A DNA stretch of 28,150 bases, taken from contig JADJCX010000030.1 of NCBI GenBank assembly GCA_016703005.1, positions 1 through 28,150 on the forward strand, read 5' to 3'. This stretch comes from Flavobacteriales bacterium. Its GTDB lineage: Bacteria > Bacteroidota > Bacteroidia > Flavobacteriales_F > PHOS-HE28. The translations under genes and the position numbers were made by a program. Positions 20,188 to 28,150 of this stretch are shown here, piece by piece (the first letter of the stretch is position 1; every line of letters starts with the position of its first letter). The notes beneath the pieces were generated by a model. The model had not been told where the DNA came from, ran no database searches, and saw nothing but the letters and a program-made list of their open reading frames with translations.

Positions 20188-21936
20188 CTACTCAACCTGA
20201 TTGAGTCTTACTGCGCCATTGGTCAAGGTCAGTGGGGTCCGGCGAACATTCAGAAATAGACCACCGCACTGCGTGCCTCCACCAGCGCCGGTATGTGCCG
20301 CACTTCCTCACCCGCCCGAACAGCGGAGCGAATGCCGTGATCATGGCGGCATCGTAATGGATCGACTTGTCCGAAGCGTCACGCAGTTCCACGACAAGCT
20401 TCACGGCCGTCGCATTGATGCGTGCTCATCTCGCCCGTTACTTCCACCAGGAATTCATCCTCGGCAGATAAGCTATCCAGCCTCAGAACCTCCACGAACT
20501 CATCACTTGTGGCACTGCAGCTGAATGCGTTGACGAGCACCGGGGACAACACCAGCGGTTGGTTCGTTCCAACAAGTGCAGGCCAGTCCCGTCGTGGTGG
20601 TCCACTTCGCGGAATCCTTTAGCGCTTGTTGAAGGTGATCGTCGCGCATGATGCGCACATCGTGTGGGCCTCAGGGAAACCTTCGGTGAGCGGTAGCGGC
20701 AACTGCTCCTCGCGAGCCCGAACAGCAAATGGTAAACTGCGGTTCATCAGGGTGATAGGGCACCAATGGCCAACGGCCGCTCCTGTGCCGCCTGCAATGC
20801 GATAAGGCGATCCACGAAGCGCTGCGGTGGCGATTGGTCGGGCCAGAGAACCGTGTGGTCCAGGTTCGCGAGCGCGAGTGAGCGGACCGGCAAGAACAGC
20901 AATACGAACGCAGCATCACGCCAACCCGGATCCGAATGCCGAGTTCATCAATGAGCGCGGCCGCCAAAACGAACAGCGGGACCAAGTGCAGTGCTGCGCG
21001 ATCAGGGGTGAGTTCACTTGGAGCATGGTGGCCGCTGACAACACGTGCCAGCACTTCCAGCCCAAAGCAGGCCAATGATGATCACCAACGGATGGCGGAA
21101 CGATCGCTCGCGGCGGATGATCCCTGCAGCCACCGCCGTCATTGAACTGGAACCGATGATCAGCGAGCCGATCAACACGGATGCTGACTTCCCAGCACGA
21201 ACCAGCTCAAGGTGGAAACGGTAACCGCAACGAAACCCTGCGTGTTGCCGTGGTGCAACAGGCCGATCTCCCTGCATCTCCATGGCGATGCGCGCAGCGA
21301 GCAGCAACGGCAGCACACCAAACACGACCCACGCCAAGGAAAGTCGAGCACGCACGACCCGAGTTTGCTCCCCGCGCCGATCGCTGATCGCCAACAATCC
21401 GAGCACGACCGACCAGAACGGTAGTAGGGCAAGGATGCTTGCATTGGCCAAACACAGCGAGAGAAGGACTTGCGCGAATTGCCCAACACGACCGTCGCGC
21501 GCGAACGATAGCGCGTGCAAAGCCCAAACGAAGAATACCATTTCAAGCCGTAGCCGCGGAAAAGCGAGAAGAACTCCAGCAGGAATGGGCACAGTAACAG
21601 CGAGCCACATGCACCAGCGTACAAGCCGGTCGCGCACGTATCCACCAAGGCACCAAACCATCCAAGCATACAACACGAACGCCAACACGTTTCCGGCGCG
21701 GATAGCCAATTGCTCCAAACCAAAAGCTTGTAACCAACGATCCCAAGGGCAGTGTTCAGAAGTGGTTGCCCGCATCCCAGTGTGATCGCCAGGGCAGGAA
21801 CTCGCCGAACTGGACGTACATGCTGACCGTGGCAGCCTCGTCGTGAACAAAAGGGCACAAGCACAGCCCGTGCGAGAACGTAGCAGAACGCGACCAAGGC
21901 CAAGAAGAAGTACAGCTTTCGGTCGTTGCCGCTCAT
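20188..21936 (-). CDS. GT-C-like membrane protein with C-terminal beta-sandwich, between scoA and scoB
   Basis: ATG 21936 opens MSGNDRKLYFFLALVAFCYV. After frame changes near 21850-21750, the first outer loop reads HDEAATVSMYVQFGEF and GNHFLNTALGIVGYK. These are the D-E and NHxLNT features also seen at 4690-6132. Hydrophobic segments follow (for example NVLAFVLYAWMVWCLGGYV, SILALLPFWSVVLGLLAI). The frame changes several more times between 21310 and 20700. The soluble C-terminal module reads EDEFLVEVTGEMST, KLVVELRDASDKSIHYDAAM and AVVYF, then NVRRTPLTLTNGAVRLNQVE to TAG 20190-20188. An apparent stop (TGA 20252-20250) lies exactly at the conserved Y-x-W-N motif; one missing G restores YFWN. 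About 580 residues. The likely role is transfer of a polyprenyl-linked sugar. Nothing links it biochemically to the CoA-transferase around it. Confidence 0.78.
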
Positions 21937-21970
21937 ACGCCGTGGCGATCGTCGCTGATCGGGACTTTCC

Positions 21971-22665
21971 TCACCGTCCGCTGCCCAATGCGCTTCCTCG
22001 TAGTTGCGCCCGGAAGATGCGTTGAACGAAGATCCGGGGTATGCCGCGTCGGGGTCGATCTCGCCGGGCTTCACCAAGTGTTCCACTTCGGCGATGGTGT
22101 TGATCTTGTCCGCCATGGCCATCTATCGGGTTAAAGTTGCGCGCGCGGTGCGCTTGTAGATGAGATTGCCGCGCTCATCTCTCCCTTCCACGCTTTCACG
22201 ATCGCAAAGTCGGCGCGCAGCCAGCTTGCCAGGATGCGGCTTGCCGTTGAACTCTCGCGAACTGCCGCCTTCCGCGACTTCCGTTCCGTAGCCCGCCGGC
22301 GTAAAGAAGGCCGGGATGCCTGCGCCGCCGGCACGACAACGTTTTCGGCCAACGACCGCCTTGGGGTTCAGGTCCACCTCAGTTCACCACTGAGCATCTG
22401 GCGTTCTGAACTCCGGCGTTCTCGCCCACGTAGCTGCTGATCATTTTCTTGATCTGCTTGTTCTACTGTAACAACAGCCCCCAGCCAAGTCATCCACCCC
22501 TGCGTTGTTGGGCCGATACACGTGAGGGTTCTTCACGCCTTTGCGCACCAGCGCTGCGACCGTGTTCTCGGAATACCGCAACAGGTCGAAACCACCGACC
22601 ATCAACGCCGCTGCCATCGGTTAGCCTTCGAGGGCAACGTCCGGACCGGAGACTACTTTGTTCAT
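21971..22665 (-). CDS. scoA: Succinyl-CoA:3-ketoacid CoA-transferase subunit A
   Basis: Partner of scoB. ATG 22665 opens MNKVVSGPDVALEG. After frame corrections the pieces give MVGGF, ENTVAALVRKGVKN, NNAGVDD, KKMISSYVGENAEF and RQMLSGEL, then the clear block VDLNP and RAGGAGIPAFFTPAGYGTEV (about 22370-22255). Next come SREFNGKPH, LRADFAIVKAWKG, DERGNLIYKRTARN and MAMADKINTIAEVEHLVKPG (22122-22063), the GEIDPD signature, IFVQRIFR, and TGA 21973-21971. At least five frame changes occur. The length of about 230 residues is normal. The next gene downstream is the membrane protein, 34 bases away, and only then scoB. Upstream is the T9SS/PKD gene, 35 bases away on the same strand. Confidence 0.92.
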
Positions 22666-22700
22666 TGGGAAATGCTTGCGTGCGGCGAATGTAGCGGCGC

Positions 22701-24506
22701 TCACCCGTTACAACGATGGCGCGTCAAGTGGCGCTCTCGGTCCCATCCTCCACCAACACCAGATACCGGCGGCCGGATGGTGGTTCCGCGTAACCCCACG
22801 CGCACGCCTGATGGAACCGGCAAACAAGACTGCATCGTTCCGCGAAGACCTTCCTTGCCGCTCGCGTCCAGAACACGGCAACATGACTTGGGAGGAAGTA
22901 AGCCCCGGGCCTGCACCATGAAGTTGCCGTCGTTGGGAACAGGGTACACAAGGAGCGTCGGTGTAGTCGGTTCGACCGCGGCAATGCCCAAGGTGCTCAG
23001 CGTGAAGGTGTCGTTGGCGACGCACCCGTAGGCGGTCGTGCCGGTGATCGCGTAAGTCCATCGCCTTGCGAGAACGCAAGACTGATGGTTGTTCGGAATG
23101 GGCACGCCATCGAACGTCCAAGCGTACGCATCGAACACATCATCAACGAACAAGACGCCCGCATCATGGTCGATCGCAAGCGATGGGCAAACCACCACCG
23201 TATCGCTAACACCGAAACAACCGAAGCCGTTCGTCCCGGCCTCCACCAAAGTCCGGGAGCATTGGCGTTCACGCGAAGCCGTTCGCCATGGGTACCGTGT
23301 CGCCGTTGTTGTACCACGTGTAACTGACGAGCGTTGTATCGCCTGCGCAGATCTCAGCAGCCGCAGTGTCATAAGCGAGCACCAGTCTCGGCTTAGGATA
23401 AACGACCACCGTATCCGTATCGTTCGAACAATTGCTGCGTCTGGAGGCTGATGTCGATGCTGCCGAACGTTCCGCCGGCAATGTTGAAAGGCAGGTTGCC
23501 CACGGTGCCGTCGGGATGTTCAGCGTACCGAGTATGTCGTCTGGCTGATCGGGTCTTCATCGTAAAGGCAGTCGAGTACGGCGGGTTGTTGAGCACCGGG
23601 CCGAGACCTGTCCATGTTTCGCTGCCGCTGTCGCTACCGCTACTGCTGGTGTATGTTCTGCCGCCGCCATCGGTAAGCACGAAGTACGGGTCGGGCGATC
23701 CCGTGCAACCGAAGATGTCAGCTCTTCCACATCACCGCACCAGTTGTCGTTCACCCGCTGAGCGTTACCACATCCAGCACGTATCCGCCGATGGTCGTCT
23801 GCAACGACACTGTGTACGTGCCTGGACTTCCGTAGGTCTGCGCAGGCGGCAATGCATCGCTGCCCGTGTTGCCGTTGCCGAAGTCCCACGCGTAAGTCGT
23901 CGGGTCGGGTGCGCCATCGATCGACGCCGTGAACTGCACCTCGGCACTTCCGCAACCATTGGTCGGCGTGAAGGGAGAAACCCTGTTGCCACCACTGCCC
24001 GGCAACAACACCAGGGTTATAGGGAACTGTTGTGGCGCGTTGATGTTGAACCCGCTGTACTCCACCTGTGCGATGATGGGATGGTAACCGTGAAGGTGCC
24101 GGCGCCCAGTGGTGTGCCACAAATCCGCGCACAGCCGAACTGGTTCTGCTGCGGGAATAGATGCCTAGCGGGTCGTTCGTTTCGGTCTCCAGGCCGAAGG
24201 GTAGCCGGTTACGCCGGTGATCGTCATTTGCAGGAAGTCCACATTGAAGCCGTGCCGGGATCGTCGAAGTTCACCGGCATCCAGAAGGTGATGTCGGCGC
24301 TGTACGGCTGACCGCTGGTGGCGTCGGCCGGTTGCAGCGGACAGAGCGTCGGATACGCTGGTGCAACGGTGCAACCGAAGTCGATCGGCAGCCGGGGCAT
24401 TGGGCCTTTGCGGTCCCAAAGCGGTAGAAACGTGAACGAACGACTCGAAGCCGAGGTGGCCCGGTACAGTCCGCAGCGCGGACGCGAACGGTGTCCTGAT
24501 GTTCAT
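22701..24506 (-). CDS. Secreted PKD-domain protein with T9SS C-terminal sorting domain
   Basis: ATG 24506 (MNIRTPFASALRTV) is three bases after the DUF3999-like stop; the signal peptide is not clean and is probably hit by an indel. A globular region with SADITFWMPVNFDD, VDFLQMTITGVTGYP, NQFGCARICGTPLGAGTFTV and PITLVLLPG is followed by a PKD domain: VSPFTPTNGCGSAEVQFTA, YAWDFGNGNTG and SPGTYTVSLQTT (about 23990-23790). Another beta region has WTGLGPVLNNPPYS, DTVVVYPKP and VSYTWYNNGD. Near the end, LLVYPVPNDGNFMVQARG (about 22965-22910), VLDASGKE and RYLVLVEDG form a type A T9SS sorting domain. The stop is probably TGA at about 22701. The protein should cross the outer membrane by T9SS and be anchored or released. 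At least seven frame changes occur. Function beyond that is unknown. Confidence 0.8.
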
Positions 24507-24509
24507 GTG

Positions 24510-25705
24510 CTATCCGTTTTGTTGTTGTGGTTCGCGCAGCATGCGCACAGCCATGAAGCCAACGATGCCGAGCACCGCGACAAGTCCTGCCCAGATCCAC
24601 CAGCGCGATGGCGCAATGGATGGGCCTGCTTCCGGGGTTGTCGCCAACGCGATGAGAGGGCCGTGCGAGATGGTGGCGATCGGTTCAGGCAGCTTGTCCT
24701 TGAAGTGGACGAGGTCGTATGCGGCGCCGACCTCTTCGGGTCGCCGGTCGTAAGAGCGTAGTGCATGCCGGACGGGGTTCGGCGCCGAGCGACTCTCGCG
24801 CTGACAGCATCGGACCTTGCAATTCTTCAGTCGGTGGGTCGTCTCCGTTCTGAATGACTATCGCGAACGTGTCCTCGCGAAGGCCAAGGATTTCAACGGT
24901 GTTCAGTGTTCTGCTCGTAAGCGCAAATGCGGCAACGCGCTCCTTGATCGCGGCTTGCCTCGTTCATTTTCAAAGCTGTTCCAGCGTAGCAGCGGCTGCC
25001 GCGGTGATCACCCGATGCCCCGCCACGGTGATCTTCATGGTCACCGTTTGCCGTGTATGGCCAAGTAATTCTGGGTGTTGGGTCTGTCCATCGAATGGAA
25101 CCCAAATGCGCATCGTTTATGGGTGTAGTGTTGGACGTCGCTCCGCGCTTCCGATTTGCACATTCAATACTTGACTGGCGCGGTCAAGGAATCATTCAGC
25201 GCAAGCCGGTAGAGCCGTATCATCTGGCTGGCAGATACGATTCGGATATATATCTCTTCCTCCATTACAGCTGTCGTATGTCCTTTTTGATGAAATACCA
25301 ACGGCCGTCATCACTCCCCTGAGGCCAACTCCTTTTTCGCACTTGGGCATTCCAGTTCGGGAGAGTATCAGCCACGGGAAGAAAAGCCTTGGGCGGGGGA
25401 ACTCAAAATGGTTTGCTTCCCCACAACAATCGTTCCGCACTTCAAAATCGATCAGCGGATTCGACACCGGCTCGGCCTCCTCCGCGACTTACCAGCAAGG
25501 AAGCTCTTGCCGCCGAATCCACCAATTGCACATCGCCTAAGTCCTCGCGTGATCGCCCCACCATCTCCGGCGACAATACGATCCGGTGAAGGCCTGCCTT
25601 CTCAACAGTGGGCAACTCAGCCTTCCACTGCTGCGCGACCGAATGCGAAAGGCTCAGCGCGAACACCGCAGCCGTCACGCTCCGCCAACTGCTCCACTGC
25701 TTCAT
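24510..25705 (-). CDS. DUF3999-like protein, membrane-anchored at its C-terminus
   Basis: ATG 25705 opens MKQWSSWRSVTAAVFALSLS, a signal peptide ending at about AQQ. The N-terminal part (WKAELPTVEKAGLHRIVLSP, then GDVQLVDSAAKEVPYLL) is the start pattern of DUF3999 proteins: a beta domain beginning with a fluid, extracytoplasmic sequence. The middle (25440-24760) is broken into many frames. The C-terminus is clear after correction: YDLVHFKDKLPEPIATISH, a Pro-rich spacer, then WWIWAGLVAVLGIVGFMAV, a single helix, and RMLREPQQQNG with TAG 24512-24510. About 398 residues. DUF3999 genes typically sit next to DUF2339 genes, as here, with a gap of four bases. The function of the family is not known. 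Family call is moderate because only both ends are legible. Confidence 0.68.
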
Positions 25706-25722
25706 GGCTTCACCGCTTCACT
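25691..25722. repeat. Octanucleotide tandem repeat spanning a stop and a start codon
   Basis: On plus the units are GCTCCACT, GCTTCATG, GCTTCACC and GCTTCACT, so four units of 8 bp with consensus GCTTCAYN. The tract covers the last codons and TGA of the DUF2339 gene, the four-base gap, and the ATG and first codons of the DUF3999-like gene on minus. Confidence 0.7.
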
Positions 25723-28150
25723 GTTCTTCTCTCTTCCACGAACAAGCCCTTCAGCTTGTTGTACATGAAGCTCACCACCAACAGCAGGACGCCCAAGCAG
25801 ATGAATCTCCGCCACCTTGCCGCCTTCGCTGATGCCGCGCAGATGCGAGGAACAACTTCAGGCGTGATGCCGAAGAGCACAAGCGCGATACGCGCACGGT
25901 CTTCAGCTTCGTGCGCATACCGTACCACATGAACAGGAACGAGCCGATACCCCAGAGGATCGGATAGCCCGCGCGACGTGCGTTGTTGAGCGTCAGGTAC
26001 GGCGCCTCTTCAGCGGAGGAGTTGGCCCACAACATCGCGTGGTCAAGTTCTGGCTGCTGCCATCACAACGAGGAAAGGCACATGGACCAGAGTGGCGTTC
26101 CACAAACCCGAAGGTCGTGGCAGGACAAGTTCGCCTGCTGTGCAACACGCACCACCACCGCGACACCCAATACGAGTCCGATGTAATGGATACCAAAACC
26201 GCGTGCCGATGCGGTCAGCATTTCCTTCAAGCTGTCGCCGCTGGCTTCATAGAAGGTCGTCACGTAGCCGATGAGCGCGAGGATGCTGAGTCCGAAGACA
26301 ACGACACGCACCTGCTTGCCCGCGCGCCGTGTGAAGAGGTCGAGGCCCAACACATAGGCCAGCGTGAACGCCATGGTGATCGTGCGCACACCATCGACGC
26401 TAGAAGCGCGCTTTGGTTGCGCAGTTCCAATAGATTGACGAGATAGCCTAGGGTGACAGCGAGCACGAGCGCTCCGTTCGCACATGAACGGATACTGATA
26501 GCAGGAAGCACATCGCGTTCGTCCTTCTCTCGGCGGAAGAGCAAGTGCAAGCCGACCATGCACACCACCACAACCATGCCCGTGATCCAACCGGGATTGA
26601 TGATCGGTCGCAGCTCCGGGCGCAGAATGCTGTAGAAGGCATCGAGGTCCATGACCAAACTGATGACGGCCAACACGGCTACGAGCACGCTGCCACGGGC
26701 TACCATGGGCAGCGAAGCGCGCTGTGAGAACCATAGTAACAGCACCGCTTCAGCCGCCCAGAAGATCGTGATGGTGTAGCCCTCCAGTTGCACCGGCACC
26801 GCAAGCGTGCAGAACGTCAACGCGTAGACCAATGAGAAGCAGCACCAAGTTCCGCGGCACCTGCTTCCTGCGATAGAAAACTAAGGCGAGCACAATGTGG
26901 AACAAGCCAAGTGCAGCGGTGAAAAAGTCCGGTCCATTTTCTGCATCGGGTAGCTCGGTGCATCGGTGAGGAAGTGCATGCCCACGGCGTAATACGTGGC
27001 GGTATTCCCGATCAACAACGCGAACTCCAACAGCCGGAACTTCAGGTTGTAGCGCAGGTTGAAACCCACCGCCATGGCGAAGAACACCAAGTGGAAACCA
27101 GTGGCGAAGAGGAAGCCCCACTTCCACGGTCGTGGCACCGATTGTGAGGGGTCGATGGCCCGTGACCGAAGAGCATAATAGCCCGTATGCAACAAGGTGG
27201 ACAATGTTCCAGCGCTTCAACAACGCAAGCACCAGCATGCCCACATTGAGATCGACCAGGGGAAGAGCACCTTGGAGTTCCCTCTCCGTCGCTCACCACG
27301 AACGGTGCAGCGAACCCGCCGTCGATGCGAAAACTGCTAGCTCCCGGCGATCATGGGCAATGGAGAACACGACAGCGAGCGCAGTAATGACCACCATGAT
27401 CGCAAACGCCTGTGTTTGCGTGAACATGTCATCGTAGGAGCGGTAGGCGATAGCAATGGTGAAGTACAGAACACTGATACCACCGGCCACCAGCACCGAA
27501 CTGAACGCCCGCAACTTCAACCGCAACCGGTGCGCGATGAACATCAGCACACCCCGGAAGCGACACCGATGAGAACGCGGCCCACTTCGTTGATGTAGTT
27601 CTTGCCTGGCATAGCGCAGCAGAAAACCAAGCCCCAACACCAACACCGCGATGCCGATCTTGTTGATGAGGTTCTCACCGATGAACTTCTCCTGATCGGG
27701 GTTGCTATCGAGGAACTCCGCGCCCTTCTGCGGAGGTGGCGGAGGTGTGCGCGGTGGTGCCGGTCAGGCGGGCTCCATCACGACCTGTCGAGGGGCATCC
27801 TGCGGCGATCGCTCTGTGAGCGACGCCGGCTCAGAGATCGCGATGCGCGGTGGTGGCTGCGCGGATGATAGCGTTTCCGCTTTCGACTCTCGGGCGCGAC
27901 TTGCGCAGGACCTGTTTCCGGTGCGTGGAAAACGCGCGGCCCGGGCTCGCGCATTCCAGCATACCACGGATCGCCAGTAGCTGTTATCGGCGGCATGGTC
28001 GGCGCTGGCGGTGCTTGTGGCGGCGGTTGTCCGCAGATGCCGTAGGCGTGGTACGGTCCGTGAGCGCCTTGCGCAGCACGGCCACTTCCTTCCGCAGTTC
28101 ATCGAGTTGCCGGACGATGCTGCCGGTGCGCGATGCCGTGATGATCGCGG
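25710..28150 (-). CDS. DUF2339 polytopic membrane protein (5' end beyond window)
   Basis: The N-terminus runs off the edge; the first visible residues include RQLDELRKEVAVLRKALTDR, a probable coiled coil, followed by a Pro-rich stretch. Then comes FLDSNPDQEKFIGENLINKI and GIAVLVLGLGFLLRYA (about 27715-27610), the hallmark entry into the DUF2339 membrane domain. AHRLRLKLRAFSSVLVAGGISVLYFTIAIAY (about 27545-27450) and AFAIMVVITALAVVFSIAHDRRELAVFA match the family almost residue for residue. Some 20 further hydrophobic segments continue to the end, VAAFICLGVLLLVVSFMYNKLKG and VEERRTVKR, TGA 25712-25710. At least eight frame changes occur. The role is unknown; the family is found in many bacteria as a very large inner-membrane protein beside DUF3999. 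The visible portion is about 810 residues, within the family range. Confidence 0.85.

Noticed and set aside
20250..20252. A true stop codon ending the 20188 membrane protein early.
   Set aside because: It falls inside the Y-x-W-N motif shared with sister proteins; one missing G restores YFWN and the following 20 codons to a stop at 20188.
21172..22122. An open frame joining MAMADKINTIAEVEHLVKPG (scoA) to hydrophobic sequence.
   Set aside because: The scoA end (IFVQRIFR, stop at 21973-21971) is in another frame, and the membrane protein has its own ATG at 21936. The join is an artefact.
1..28150. Widespread pseudogenes or a decaying genomic island.
   Set aside because: Breaks affect housekeeping genes as much as accessory ones, conserved residues are kept on both sides of each break, and there is no transposase or integrase.
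1..28150. CRISPR arrays, tRNA or rRNA genes, insertion sequences, prophage genes.
   Set aside because: I found no regularly spaced long repeats, no RNA gene signatures and no transposase, integrase or phage structural motifs on either strand.

Overview
The window looks like a chromosomal segment from a high-GC member of the Bacteroidota, probably Flavobacteriales-like. The evidence is lineage-typical proteins: a lamin-tail-domain surface protein, a PKD protein with a type IX secretion (T9SS) C-terminal sorting domain, a DUF2339/DUF3999 membrane pair, and a PolB-like 3'-5' exonuclease. The exact taxon is inference. Almost every gene is cut by one or more frame changes, often inside highly conserved motifs and often at homopolymers. 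I read this as uncorrected long-read indel error, not decay. Gene coordinates below therefore span the whole reconstructed gene; only the GH5-like gene (8190-9695) is open from start to stop.

Layout. (1) 1-4620: the start of a probable uvrC (minus, cut by the window edge), a large secreted lamin-tail protein (minus), then divergently asd (aspartate-semialdehyde dehydrogenase) and a PolB-like 3'-5' exonuclease (plus). (2) 4690-21936: the unusual part. Eight polytopic membrane proteins resemble GT-C glycosyltransferases (PMT/ArnT-like, acidic motif in the first outer loop). They lie in three blocks: two on plus (4690-8189), two on minus inside an apparent operon that starts with a GT2 glycosyltransferase and ends with an exported GH5-like glycosidase (14269 to 8190), and a plus gene (14357-16673) divergent from that operon; three more lie on minus (16690-21936). 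One carries a C-terminal fascin-like beta-trefoil. Four carry what appears to be a shared C-terminal beta-sandwich, three of them with a Y-x-W-N motif. (3) 19471-22665: the two subunits of a succinyl-CoA:3-ketoacid CoA-transferase, scoA and scoB, separated by one of the membrane proteins. (4) 22701-28150: T9SS/PKD protein, DUF3999-like protein and DUF2339 protein, all minus and only a few bases apart.

How they may work together. The GT2 enzyme resembles polyprenyl-phosphate sugar synthases, which make the lipid-linked donors that GT-C enzymes use. The GT-C-like proteins, some with outward-facing sugar-binding-type modules, and the exported glycosidase could form a system that builds or remodels surface glycans or glycoproteins, including T9SS cargo. 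This is inference from gene content and spacing. No RNA genes, CRISPR arrays, insertion sequences or attachment sites were seen, and no gene-free stretch exceeds about 150 bases. Several short tandem repeats of 7, 8 or 16 bp sit at gene boundaries.
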